Source: Planctomycetota bacterium
GTDB taxonomy: Bacteria > Planctomycetota > UBA8742 > UBA2392
Reading direction: 5' to 3'
DNA length: 64,000 bases
Assembly (NCBI GenBank): GCA_022071975.1
Contig: JAJVIO010000060.1
Span: 31,882 to 95,881, forward strand
Part shown: piece by piece, positions 23,869 to 32,707 of the stretch
How positions within the stretch are numbered: position 1 is the stretch's first letter
Layout of the letters: each line of letters opens with the position of its first letter
Program-made: the position numbers and the translations under genes
The notes under the pieces: model-generated
Databases searched by the model: none
The model's input: the letters and a program-made list of their open reading frames with translations, nothing else
What the model was told of the DNA's origin: nothing

Positions 23869-26800
23869 CTAGTTTGTCGCGGCCGCCGCGGGCTCCGTTT
23901 CCTGTTCGAACACTCCCTGGCGGGCGAGCGCCGAAAGCAGGTTCGACAGGAAGCGCAGCTGTTCGAGCGGCTGCTCAAGCCCCTTGCGCAACGGCAGCGC
24001 CAGGGTGGACTCGTCCAGCACGCGGAAGGACTTGCTGGCCAGCGACAGCTTGCGCGCGCTGAGCGGCGCCGACAACGCCCGCAGCTTCAGATGATCCTCG
24101 GCGCGGGTCAGGCTCACGATGCCGAGTCGCGACAGCCGCGCGCGCACCAGCGCCGCCTGCACCAGCAGTTCGAACTCGCGCGGCGGCTTGCCGAAACGGT
24201 CCCTGATCTCGGCCGTAATCTGCTCGGCCTGCTTGTCGTCGCTGACACGCGCCAGGCGCCGGTAAATCTCGAGGCGCTGCTTGGCCGAGGCGATGTAGCC
24301 GCGCGGGATGCGGAAATCGAGGCCCAGATCGAGCTGCGTGTCCACCTCGGGCGGCACGGGCTGGTGCTTCATCTTGCGCACCGCGCGGTCGAGCATGCGG
24401 CAGTACAGGTCATAGCCGATGGTGGCGATGTGGCCGGACTGCTCGGGTCCCAGCAGGTTGCCGGCGCCGCGCAACTCGAGGTCGCGCATGGCGATCTTGA
24501 AGCCGCTGCCCAGGGCCGAGTACTGCAGGATCGCCTTCAGGCGCTTGGCGGCGATTTCGCTGAGGCTCACGTCGTCGGGCACCAGCAGGTAGCAGTAGGC
24601 CTGGTTGTGGTAGCGCCCCACGCGCCCGCGCAGCTGGTGCAGGTCGCTCAGGCCATAGTTCTGGGCCTGGTCGATGATAATGGTGTTGGCGTTGCGCACG
24701 TCGATGCCGCTTTCAATGATCGTGGTGCACACCAGCACGTCCACCTCGCGGTTCATGAAGCGCAGCATCACGTCCTCCAGCTGCCCCTCGGGCATCTGGC
24801 CGTGACCGATCTCGACGCGGGCGCCGGGGGCCAGGCGCTGTACGCGCTCGGCCACCAGCTCGATGTCAAAGACCCGGTTGTGCACGAAGAACACCTGGCC
24901 GTCGCGCGCGAGCTCATGCTGGATGGCGTCTGCCAGCTCGCGGTCGTTCCAGTGCATCAGGCGCGTGATCACCGCCAGGCGAGCGGCCGGCGGCGTGGTC
25001 AGGTTGCTGATGTCGCGCAGGCCCAGCAGCGCCTGGTGCAGTGTGCGCGGGATGGGCGTGGCCGACAGCGTCAACAGGTCCACGGTGCGGCGCATCTGCT
25101 TGAGGCGTTCCTTGTGCTCGACACCGAAGCGCTGTTCCTCGTCGATCACCACCAGGCCCAGGTTCTTGAACTGCACGTCCTGGCTGAGCAGGCGGTGGGT
25201 GCCGATCACGATGTCCACTTTGCCCTCGGCCAGGGCCTCGATGGTCTTGCGCTGCTCCGATGCGGTGCGGAAGCGCGACAGCAAGTCCACCACCACGGGA
25301 AAGCTGTGCATGCGTTCGCTGAAACTCAGGAAGTGCTGCTGCGCCAGCACCGTGGTGGGCACCAGGATCGCCACCTGGCGGCCCTCCAGCACCATCTTGA
25401 AGGCCGCGCGCATGGCCAGTTCGGTCTTGCCGTAGCCCACGTCGCCGCAGATCAGCCGGTCCATGGGCTTGCGTGACTCCATGTCGCGCTTGATGGCAAT
25501 GCTGCTGGTGGCCTGGTCGGGCGTGTCGCGGAAGGGGCAGGCGGCCTCGTACTCGGCCATCTCGGCGCTGTCGGGGGCGCAGGCGTGGCCGGCCTCGTGG
25601 GCGCGGATGGCCTGCACCTCAAGCATTTCGGCGGCGAGCTTGAGCACGCTGTGCTGGGCGCGCAGCTTGCGCTCGGACCATGCCTGTGTGTTGAGCCTGC
25701 TGAGCTGCGGCACCATGCCGCGCATGCCGATGTACTTCTGCACCACGTCGGCGTTGGTGGCGGGCACGTGCAGCACCACGTTGTCGGCGAACTCCAGGCC
25801 CAGGAACTCGCCGGGTTTGCCCTCGCGCTGCAGCGTCTCCATGCCCTTGAAGCGCGCGATGCCGTGCTGCAGGTGGACGACGTAATCGCCGGGCTCGAGG
25901 TCGATGAATTCGTCCAGCAGCTCACCCATCTCGCGGCGTTCGCCCTGCTCAAAGTGCAGGCGGCGGCGCGCGCGGCCCAGCAGCTCGTGCAGGCTCAGCA
26001 CCGCAAAGCCCAGCCCCGGCAATGCGCGGCCGCCCTCTACGTCGCCGGGCAGCAGGTGCAGCTTTTTCGAAGGCTTCACGCCGTGGCCTTCCAGGCCTTC
26101 GCGGGCGGGGCGCATCTCGGCCTCTGCGCCGCAGAACAGCAGGCAGGTCAGGCCGGCGTCCTGCAGGGGCTTAAGCAACGCCGCCACGCCCTCGTAGCCT
26201 TCGCCGAGGCTGACGGGCCTGGCGCACTCGAGTTTCGTCTCGGTGTCTTCGTGCGTCAGGGCGTCGGCGCCGGCGACAAGCTGATGGGCGCGCTCGATGC
26301 GCTTGTGCCGCGCGGGGTCTTCACTGAAGCTGGCGAGCGTGCGCAGGCGCTCCGCCACCTGGGCGGGCTCAAGCGCGATGACGGTGTGCTTCGGCAGGTG
26401 GTCGAGCAGCATGGCGTCGCGCCCGCCCTCCACGGGCACGAGCGGGAAAGCCGCGCCCTCGGCCAGCGATTCGAAGCTGCGCTGGGTTTCGACGTCAAAG
26501 GCCCGCACGCTCTCGATCACGTCGCCGAACAGTTCAAGCCGCACCGGGTTGCCCATGCTGGGCGGATAGATGTCCACGATGCCGCCGCGCCGCGCGAACT
26601 GGCCGCCGCTTTCGACCTGCTCGACGCGCTGCATGCCGGCGTCGATCAACTGCTTGAACAGCTCTTCCAGCTTCACCTTCGCGCCGGGCTTCAGCACCAG
26701 GTTGCCGGACTTGATCTCGGCGGGCGAAGGCAGCGCTTCGATCAGCGCCGCCGCGGGCGTCAGCAGCACGGCCGGCCCCTCCAGGTGCGCCACGCGCGCC

Positions 26801-27069
26801 AGCAGGCTGATCCACAATGCCTGCTTGTCAGGGTTGTTCTCGTCCATCACCGGCGCGATCAGGGTTTGCAGGCCGGGCGCCAGCGCCTCGATGTCCAGCG
26901 CGATGTCCTCGGCTGTCTCGGGGCCGGGGGTAAGGCACAGCAGCAGGCCCGCGCGCGCGCGTGCGGCGACCATGATGCTGAAGGCGCAGCCGCTGAGGCC
27001 GCCGACCAGCGATCTGCCGGCGGCAAGGCGGGCCGCCGCCTCAAGCAGTTGTTCACGCGCGTCGGGCAT
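23869..27069 (-). CDS. mfd: Transcription-repair coupling factor
   Basis: The 1066-aa product releases RNA polymerase stalled at DNA damage and recruits UvrA. The UvrB-like N-terminal part covers about residues 1-300. The RNA-polymerase-interacting domain is at LEPGDYVVHLQHGIARFKGME. The RecG-like translocase has GDVGYGKTELAMRAA, VIDEEQRFGVEHKE, LTLSATPIPRTLH and IIESGIDVRNANTIII. The C-terminal TRCF domain completes it. Length is slightly under the E. coli protein (1148 aa). It is followed on the same strand by the SurA-like gene and preceded by a short repeat. Confidence 0.95.
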   Translation of the reverse strand: MPDAREQLLEAAARLAAGRSLVGGLSGCAFSIMVAARARAGLLLCLTPGPETAEDIALDIEALAPGLQTLIAPVMDENNPDKQALWISLLARVAHLEGPAVLLTPAAALIEALPSPAEIKSGNLVLKPGAKVKLEELFKQLIDAGMQRVEQVESGGQFARRGGIVDIYPPSMGNPVRLELFGDVIESVRAFDVETQRSFESLAEGAAFPLVPVEGGRDAMLLDHLPKHTVIALEPAQVAERLRTLASFSEDPARHKRIERAHQLVAGADALTHEDTETKLECARPVSLGEGYEGVAALLKPLQDAGLTCLLFCGAEAEMRPAREGLEGHGVKPSKKLHLLPGDVEGGRALPGLGFAVLSLHELLGRARRRLHFEQGERREMGELLDEFIDLEPGDYVVHLQHGIARFKGMETLQREGKPGEFLGLEFADNVVLHVPATNADVVQKYIGMRGMVPQLSRLNTQAWSERKLRAQHSVLKLAAEMLEVQAIRAHEAGHACAPDSAEMAEYEAACPFRDTPDQATSSIAIKRDMESRKPMDRLICGDVGYGKTELAMRAAFKMVLEGRQVAILVPTTVLAQQHFLSFSERMHSFPVVVDLLSRFRTASEQRKTIEALAEGKVDIVIGTHRLLSQDVQFKNLGLVVIDEEQRFGVEHKERLKQMRRTVDLLTLSATPIPRTLHQALLGLRDISNLTTPPAARLAVITRLMHWNDRELADAIQHELARDGQVFFVHNRVFDIELVAERVQRLAPGARVEIGHGQMPEGQLEDVMLRFMNREVDVLVCTTIIESGIDVRNANTIIIDQAQNYGLSDLHQLRGRVGRYHNQAYCYLLVPDDVSLSEIAAKRLKAILQYSALGSGFKIAMRDLELRGAGNLLGPEQSGHIATIGYDLYCRMLDRAVRKMKHQPVPPEVDTQLDLGLDFRIPRGYIASAKQRLEIYRRLARVSDDKQAEQITAEIRDRFGKPPREFELLVQAALVRARLSRLGIVSLTRAEDHLKLRALSAPLSARKLSLASKSFRVLDESTLALPLRKGLEQPLEQLRFLSNLLSALARQGVFEQETEPAAAATN

Positions 27070-27171
27070 GGGCGGAGTGCAGCGTGGAAGGGGTCAGGCC
27101 CTGTTTTCATGTTCGAAAACAGGGCCTGACCCCCGGTTAGCTGTGATCAGGGAACGAGTGCGGTTTGCGGG

Positions 27172-27801
27172 CTATTCCTCGTCGTCTTCTTCGCCCTCGA
27201 ACTCTTCGTCTTCTTCTTCCTCTTCTTCCTCTTCCTCTTCCTCTTCTTCGCCTTCTTCCTCTTCCTCCTCTTCTTCCTCCTCCTCTTCCTCTTCTTCCTC
27301 GACCTCTTCCTCGACTTCTTCCTCTTCTTCCTCTTCTTCGTCCTCGTCCTCGTCGAGTTCTTCTTCCTCGACCTCTTCCTCGGCCGCCTCGATCGCGAAC
27401 TTGGCGATCTCACCGGTGGCGATGAACTCTTCCACGCCCTGCATGGCAAGCCAGTCCACGGCCGCGTCCATCAGCTCGATGCCTGCAAAGGCGATCCAGG
27501 CCTTCTTCAGGTCGGCGCGCTTCTGCAGCAGGCGGTTGAACTTGTCGAAGCTGCCCTTGACGGCCTCCTGCACCTGCTTGGCGTCCTTGGGGTCGATGGT
27601 CTTGGCGAAGCCGTCGGTGAGTTGCTTCAGCTTGCGCTTGCCGATGGTGTCGATCAGCACGCGGCGCGTGCGGTCGTCGTCCAGCTCGCTGCTGCCACGC
27701 ACGATCTTGGAGCGCTTGGGATCCCAGTAGTGGGGCGTGCGGGTGTCCAGCATGGCGTCCACCATGCGGTCGAGGTTGATGGTGATCGGCGTGTTCGGCA
27801 T
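27172..27801 (-). CDS. UPF0158-like protein with an extreme acidic tail
   Basis: The product is 209 aa. Residues 1-135 fit the UPF0158 pattern: an N-terminal strand/helix (INLDRMVDAMLDTRTPHYWD), a central helical domain (FAKTIDPKDAKQVQEAVKGSFDKFNRLLQ) and a helix ending AVDWLAMQGVEEF. The role of this family is not known. From about residue 140 the chain is almost entirely glutamate and aspartate for about 70 residues, encoded by GAA/GAG runs. Such tails can mimic nucleic acid or bind basic proteins or divalent metal. The repetitive tract is prone to length change. Confidence 0.65.
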   Translation of the reverse strand: MPNTPITINLDRMVDAMLDTRTPHYWDPKRSKIVRGSSELDDDRTRRVLIDTIGKRKLKQLTDGFAKTIDPKDAKQVQEAVKGSFDKFNRLLQKRADLKKAWIAFAGIELMDAAVDWLAMQGVEEFIATGEIAKFAIEAAEEEVEEEELDEDEDEEEEEEEEVEEEVEEEEEEEEEEEEEEEEGEEEEEEEEEEEEEDEEFEGEEDDEE

Positions 27802-27859
27802 AGCCTCTTTCCTTCGTGGCCTTCAGACGGTGCGCAAGGTAGTAACGCCCCACAGGTAA

Positions 27860-28540
27860 TCAAGCCGAAACGCCGTAGTGCGTCGGGTCTTTGATTCCGG
27901 CCTGCTCAAAGCCCTGCCGGCGCAGGCGGCACGAGTCGCAGCGCCCGCAGGCCAGGCCGTTGATCGGGTCATAACAGCTGTGGGTCAGGCTGTAATCCAC
28001 GCCCAGGGCCGTCCCTTTACGGATGATTTCGGCCTTGGTCAGGCTGATCAGCGGGGCGTGAATCCGTATGGCCCGACCCTCGATGCCTTCGCGGGTGGCC
28101 AGGTTGGCCAGTTTCTCAAAGGCCGAAATGAATGCCGGCCGGCAGTCCGGGTAGCCCGAGTAATCCACGGCATTCACGCCAATGAAGATGTCGTGGGCGC
28201 CTGAAACCTCGGCCACGGCCAGGGCGTAGCTCAGAAACAGGGTGTTGCGCGCCGGCACATAGGTCACCGGGATGCCTTCGCCGACGCCTTCCTTGGGCAC
28301 GTCGATGTCGGCCGTCAGGGCGCTGCCGCCGATGGCCCGCAGGTCCAGCCTGATCACCCGCGGCGGTGCCACCCGCATAGCGGCGCACACGGCCGCCGCG
28401 GCCTGCAACTCGACGTCGTGGCGCTGGCCGTAGTCGAAAGTAAGGGCCTGCACGGCGTAGCCATCAGCCAGGGCCAGGGCCAGGACAGTGGCGCTGTCCA
28501 GGCCGCCGGAAACAAGCACGATTGCAGGCTTCGCGTCCAT
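27860..28540 (-). CDS. queC: 7-cyano-7-deazaguanine synthase
   Basis: The 226-aa product converts 7-carboxy-7-deazaguanine to preQ0 with ATP and ammonia, in queuosine (or deazaguanine DNA modification) biosynthesis. The PP-loop [13 protein letters not shown] is at residues 8-20. [14 protein letters not shown] is conserved, and the zinc site is made by [20 protein letters not shown] near the C-terminus. The start is the ATG at 28540; the track's extension is repeat DNA. No other queuosine gene is adjacent, so the rest of the pathway must lie elsewhere. Confidence 0.93.
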   Translation of the reverse strand: MDAKPAIVLVSGGLDSATVLALALADGYAVQALTFDYGQRHDVELQAAAAVCAAMRVAPPRVIRLDLRAIGGSALTADIDVPKEGVGEGIPVTYVPARNTLFLSYALAVAEVSGAHDIFIGVNAVDYSGYPDCRPAFISAFEKLANLATREGIEGRAIRIHAPLISLTKAEIIRKGTALGVDYSLTHSCYDPINGLACGRCDSCRLRRQGFEQAGIKDPTHYGVSA

Positions 28541-28579
28541 GGCCGAGAAATAGCCGGACGAGGCGGGGAGCGCAAGGCG

Positions 28580-28688
28580 TGGATCAGAGGTCAGAGGGCG
28601 GAGGTCAGAGTCGAAGGTGAGGTAAATGAAACAGCCGGGATTCACCCGGCTGTTCCCTGACCTCTAACCTCTGGTCTCTGGCCTCTGA
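28580..28688. repeat. Inverted 7-mer array (GGTCAGA/CCTCTGA type) with an inner hairpin
   Basis: The left arm contains CAGAGGTCAGAGGGCGGAGG and the right arm CTGACCTCTAACCTCTGGTC followed by TCTGGCCTCTGA, i.e. a degenerate 7-base unit in opposite orientation. Between them is a perfect hairpin AACAGCCGGG-attca-CCCGGCTGTT (28630-28654). It lies between queC and the secreted VWA gene. Confidence 0.75.
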
Positions 28689-28691
28689 ATC

Positions 28692-30077
28692 TCACTTCCA
28701 GTCGATCTTGCAGCCCCAGTCGGTGTAGGCGCCGCCGGATTCCTTGGCGAAGCCCTTCATCAGCTTGGCGTCGTGGATGCCGATGCCGACGGTGTTGATC
28801 ATCACCTTGCGGAAGCGGTTGAGGTGCGCCGCGAGTTCAAGCAGCTTGTCGCGCTTGACGTACTGGCCGTTGCCGACGGGGTTGCCGAACTCGTCCTTTT
28901 CGGAGGTGCTGTCCGAGTCGTCACTCCAGGTGGGGTAGCCGTCGGTCAGGAACACGATGGTGTGGGCGCCGTTCAGGATGCACTCGCGGTCGAGCTCGGG
29001 GCTGTCGGACTCCTTCTTGCTGCCGTTGAACTTGAATGCCTTCAGCAGCGCGCCGTGGATGTTGGTGGTGCTTTCAAGCGCCAGGTCGTCGACGTTCTTG
29101 ATCCAGAGGTCGCAGTTCTTGTCGGTGGCCTCGATCCAGCCGTCGGTGAACATTGCGACGTCCTTCGAGTAGGTGATGATCGCGAAGGTGCGCGCCTCGG
29201 GGTCGCCCTTCACGCCGCGGGTGCCCTTCTTCTTGTCTTTGGCGTTGGCGGCTGCATCGGGGCGCAGCTTGTCGATCGAGTACTTGAGCTCGGCCTTGGC
29301 CAGGTCCAGCGGGTTCGGCCGGTCGGGCATGCTCTTCCAGTCCAGGTGGCTGGTGAGCTTCTTTATCTTCTCAAGGTCGTCGGCGTTGATCGGGTGTTTC
29401 ATGCTGTCGGAAATGTCGATCACGAACACCAGGCGCGTGCCGACGATCGGTTCTTTGAAAACGATCGGCGCGGTCTTGCTCTTCTTCTCAGGCGCTTTCT
29501 CGGCCTGCGCCATGCCCTTGTTGCGCACCCACCACTCCCAGAACGAGATGGTGTCCTCGGTCAGCGTGCAGTCTTCGCCGCTGAGGTTGAACAGCACGCG
29601 CTCGGCCATGTGGCGCAGGCGCACCACCTGGTTCTTCGACCAGCGCTGCCAGTCGATCAGGGCCTGAACCACCTTGAGCGCGTCTTCTTCGTCGCGCTTG
29701 GCCAGCGCGCCCAGGCATGCCAGCAGGTTCACGGTGACGATCTCGTCCTTGTGCAGCTTGGCCGAGTCTTCGCTCATCAACCCCAGTATCTCGGGCAGGA
29801 ACACTTTGCCGGCGCCCGGTTTGTCCACTTCGCCCTGGCGCACAGCCTCAACAGCGGCGATCACCACCCAGGGCGACTTGTCGCCGAGCGCTTCACGCAC
29901 GGCCTTGGCGTCTGCTTCTTCGCCGGATTTCACGAGGGGCAGCAGGCGCTCGAACTCGCTGAAAGCTTCTTTGCTGTCGTCCTTGACGGGCACGGGGCGC
30001 ACGCGGTCGGCGATCACGGCGGGCGCCAGCGCCAGCAGCATGGCGGTCGCGAACAGTGCAGATTGGATGAGACGCAT
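28692..30077 (-). CDS. Secreted HEAT-VWA protein, tandem copy 1
   Basis: The 461-aa product has a signal peptide (MRLIQSALFATAMLLALAPAVIA). HEAT-like helical repeats follow at about residues 35-190, then a conserved W-rich segment (SFWEWWVRNKGMAQ). A von Willebrand A domain starts at about residue 212 with a MIDAS motif VIDISDSMK, later TTNIHGALLKAF and VFLTDGYPTW. VWA domains bind a partner through a metal ion; the HEAT part is a scaffold. It acts outside the cytoplasm. It is related to the next gene (30110-31798) over its whole length. Its ligand is unknown. Confidence 0.82.
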   Translation of the reverse strand: MRLIQSALFATAMLLALAPAVIADRVRPVPVKDDSKEAFSEFERLLPLVKSGEEADAKAVREALGDKSPWVVIAAVEAVRQGEVDKPGAGKVFLPEILGLMSEDSAKLHKDEIVTVNLLACLGALAKRDEEDALKVVQALIDWQRWSKNQVVRLRHMAERVLFNLSGEDCTLTEDTISFWEWWVRNKGMAQAEKAPEKKSKTAPIVFKEPIVGTRLVFVIDISDSMKHPINADDLEKIKKLTSHLDWKSMPDRPNPLDLAKAELKYSIDKLRPDAAANAKDKKKGTRGVKGDPEARTFAIITYSKDVAMFTDGWIEATDKNCDLWIKNVDDLALESTTNIHGALLKAFKFNGSKKESDSPELDRECILNGAHTIVFLTDGYPTWSDDSDSTSEKDEFGNPVGNGQYVKRDKLLELAAHLNRFRKVMINTVGIGIHDAKLMKGFAKESGGAYTDWGCKIDWK

Positions 30078-30109
30078 GGTTGTCCTTCCGTGGCCCGCAG
30101 GGGAGCAGG

Positions 30110-31798
30110 TTACTCGGGGAAACTCCAGTCAACGTAGCCGCCGCCGGTTTTCTTGGCCATGGTGCTGAGCAGCTCTTTGTCGTGGTTGCCGATGCCAACG
30201 CAGCTGATGATCACCTTGCGGAACAGGTTCTGGCGCAGGATGTCCGGCCAGATGTCCTCGCTGTAGATGAACGGGCCGTCGCCGACGCTGTTGTCCACGT
30301 TGTTGCGTTTGTCCTTGACGCGGGCGGTGCTCTGGTCGTCCCAGCTTGCCCAGCCGTCGGTCAGGAACACGATGGTATCGGCACCGGTCAGCACGCAGTT
30401 GGCGTCCACGGCAGGCTCGTCGCACTCATCGCCCTTGTCGGAGATCTCGAGGGCATGCATCAACGCGCCGTGGATGTTGGTCATGCCCAGGAAGTCCAGC
30501 TCGAGGGCTGCTTTGCTCCACTTGTTGCAGTTGGCTTCGTTGGCGTACACCCAGCCGCCGGTGGGGCATTCGTGCTCGGTGCCGTAGACCACGATCGCGA
30601 AGTAGCGGTCGCCCACGAACTCCTTGATCGCGCGGGACAGCTCAAAGCGGGCAAGGTCCATCTTGGTTTCGATTTCTTTCCAGGGCAGGCGGCGCAGCGG
30701 GTTTTCGGCGTCCGGGTCCTTCCCTTCCTCGCCGTCGGGGGCCTTTTCGCCCTTGCGGCGGCCTGAAACCGGGCCGCTCTCCTTCTTACGCTTCTCGATC
30801 TCTTCCAGGGTGATCTTGAGCGGCAGCTTCATGCTGTCCGAGCAGTCGATCACGAACACGAAGCGCTTGCCGACCGGCGCCGTGTCGAACACGGGCGGCA
30901 CGGCGGCGGTCTTGCTGCGTTTTTCGTTAGGCTTCTTGTTGTTGTCCACGGCGCCGACGGCCTTCATCTGCGCCGCCCACCACTTCCAGTAGGCGGTCGA
31001 TTTCATGTCGGCCAGCTCGCCTGTCAGCGCGTTGAGCATTCTGCCGCCGAAGAAGAGCACGCGTTCGTCGCCGCAGGACGTGCGCTCCTGCCACACCACC
31101 ACGGCCTCGACCGTTTTGATCACGGCTTCCTTGTTGGCGGTGTCCACGATTTCTTCGAGGCACGCCAGGGTGTTGATCGGCACGATCAGCCACTTGCGGG
31201 CCCACTCCTCGTTTTCTTCCAGCAGGATGTTCACCACGTCGTCGGTGAAGCGAGAGGCCTTGGCCTGGCGCACAGCCTCAAGGGCGGCGCACTTGATGTA
31301 CGGGTTCTTGGCGTCGGAAAGCGCCGCGCGGATGGTGGTGTCCGCGGCCTCAACGCCTTCCATGCGGGCCAGCGACTTGAAGAAGTCGAACTGGTCGAGG
31401 GCCAGGGTGGGGTCCTTGTCGCTCTTGAGGTCGAGCGCTGCCTTGCCGATCAGGCCTACGCTCTCTTCGTCGGTGAACGAGGCCAGGGCGTTGATGATCT
31501 GGTCGCGCACGTCACCGGGCAGGCCGGCCTTTTTACTTTTACGGGCCTTCTGGTCGCTGGCGAGCTCACCCAGCAGGTACTTGGCGGCGTCTTTGTCGTT
31601 GGTTTTGGCCATCTTTTCGATCAGCCGCCCCATGGTGGTGCGCGAGCCGTCTTTTTTGGCCTGCTCGTAGTCTTTCTTGAGCGTCTTGAAGTCGTCGTCG
31701 GCGCGCACGGTGCCGGTGGGGGCCACACTGACCGACAGCAGGGCTGCCGCAATCAGGCACAGAAGAAGGGACCAGCGGTAGGAATTCGGGCGCTGCAT
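30110..31798 (-). CDS. Secreted HEAT-VWA protein, tandem copy 2
   Basis: The 562-aa product has a signal peptide (LLLCLIAAALLSVSVAP), HEAT-like repeats (about residues 35-270), the same W-rich segment (AYWKWWAAQMKAVG), and a VWA domain from about residue 318 with VIDCSDSMKL, TNIHGALMHALE and VFLTDGWASW. It ends GGGYVDWSFPE, matching GGAYTDWGCKIDWK of the other copy. It has an insert of charged residues after the MIDAS. GGAGG lies four bases before the ATG. It is 32 bases upstream of its paralogue, so both are likely in one transcript. Confidence 0.82.
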   Translation of the reverse strand: MQRPNSYRWSLLLCLIAAALLSVSVAPTGTVRADDDFKTLKKDYEQAKKDGSRTTMGRLIEKMAKTNDKDAAKYLLGELASDQKARKSKKAGLPGDVRDQIINALASFTDEESVGLIGKAALDLKSDKDPTLALDQFDFFKSLARMEGVEAADTTIRAALSDAKNPYIKCAALEAVRQAKASRFTDDVVNILLEENEEWARKWLIVPINTLACLEEIVDTANKEAVIKTVEAVVVWQERTSCGDERVLFFGGRMLNALTGELADMKSTAYWKWWAAQMKAVGAVDNNKKPNEKRSKTAAVPPVFDTAPVGKRFVFVIDCSDSMKLPLKITLEEIEKRKKESGPVSGRRKGEKAPDGEEGKDPDAENPLRRLPWKEIETKMDLARFELSRAIKEFVGDRYFAIVVYGTEHECPTGGWVYANEANCNKWSKAALELDFLGMTNIHGALMHALEISDKGDECDEPAVDANCVLTGADTIVFLTDGWASWDDQSTARVKDKRNNVDNSVGDGPFIYSEDIWPDILRQNLFRKVIISCVGIGNHDKELLSTMAKKTGGGYVDWSFPE

Positions 31799-32113
31799 TT
31801 CGCCTCCTGTTTTTCGGCCCGCGGGGTGGGCTTGCTATGAGATGCGCCTACTTTAACCCGACCCGCGACAGCCGCAATGCTACCCAACGGTAACACGGAC
31901 CCCCGGCAGGTGTCCGCAACGTAGCGAAACAGCCGCGCCGGGGCCATTCTTGGCCCATGGCAGGTATGCATCAAATGCCGTGCCGTGCAGGTGGCTGACT
32001 GTAAGCCAGACTGACACAACTCCTGAGAAACGCCCTTATGCACAAGGAGGATCAGTCGAAAGAAACGGTCCAGCGGCTGGCACGGCCCAGGCTGATGTGC
32101 TTAAATTACTTCC
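31799..32113. other. Divergent intergenic region
   Basis: No gene is supported here. It separates the minus-strand VWA pair from the plus-strand toxin-antitoxin genes, so it should contain promoters in both directions. An AAGGAGGATCAG sequence at 32043-32054 looks like a ribosome site but no adequate ORF follows it. Confidence 0.4.
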
Positions 32114-32326
32114 ATGGCTGAAGCCGCTGAGTCCAAGTTTTACCTGAAGCTCAACATCGAGCAGCGCTTGCAACTGGTCGCCGAGATCATGGATAGTGTT
32201 CTCGCCGCGGCTGGACCGGAGTCAGTGCGAGGGCCCACCTGGGACGAGCTTGAACGCCGGGCCGCCAGCTCCGATCGCGTCCTGACCTGGCAGGAGTTCT
32301 GCCGGCAACTCGGCTGGTCCGAATGA
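32114..32326 (+). CDS. Addiction-module antitoxin (TIGR02574-like)
   Basis: The 70-aa product fits the small helical antitoxins paired with ParE/RelE toxins: EQRLQLVAEIMDSVLAA, then GPTWDELERRAA and a C-terminal LTWQEFCRQLGWSE. Many such antitoxins end with a W-x-E-x-x-x motif that contacts the toxin. It overlaps the toxin gene by four bases (ATGA), which keeps the two in step. Such antitoxins usually repress their own promoter; no operator could be identified. Confidence 0.75.
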   Translation: MAEAAESKFYLKLNIEQRLQLVAEIMDSVLAAAGPESVRGPTWDELERRAASSDRVLTWQEFCRQLGWSE

Positions 32327-32631
32327 AGTTGCCATTGCTGGTTCGGCCGGAAGTCGCGCGGGATGTTGACGACATCGGGCGCTATTACCGTGAGCTTTCT
32401 CCGCACCTTGAGGCGGCGTTTGAGGCGGCCTTCAAGGATGCCATCGCCCGTCTGAAGGCGAACCCACTGGCATACTCACAGGTGCGCGGGGCGATGCGAC
32501 GCGTCCGGTTGAAGCGCTTTCCGTATCTGGTGGGATACCTGGTTAAACCTGACGCGATTCTGGTGGTCGGCGTCGTGCATGCTGCCCGCGACCCGGATAT
32601 CTGGGCTGCACGGGGCGGAGAACCGCAATAG
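32323..32631 (+). CDS. RelE/ParE-family toxin
   Basis: The 102-aa product has the ParE/RelE pattern: VRPEVARDVDDIGRYYRELS, a second helix (EAAFEAAFKDAIARLKANP), then MRRVRLKRFPYLVGYLV and a final strand VVGVVHAARDPDIW. Members either block gyrase (ParE) or cut mRNA on ribosomes (RelE); the sequence does not say which. Start ATG overlaps the antitoxin stop. The downstream MoxR gene is on the same strand but separated. Confidence 0.82.
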   Translation: MKLPLLVRPEVARDVDDIGRYYRELSPHLEAAFEAAFKDAIARLKANPLAYSQVRGAMRRVRLKRFPYLVGYLVKPDAILVVGVVHAARDPDIWAARGGEPQ

Positions 32632-32707
32632 CATTCAGCGGCCGGATTTATCTCGGCTTGTGGTCACGCTTTGCGTTTCCATAATAGCGCAGCACGACAG
32701 GGAACCC

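Noticed and set aside
23299-25476. 725-aa plus-strand ORF
   Set aside because: Antisense shadow of the SurA-like gene and mfd.
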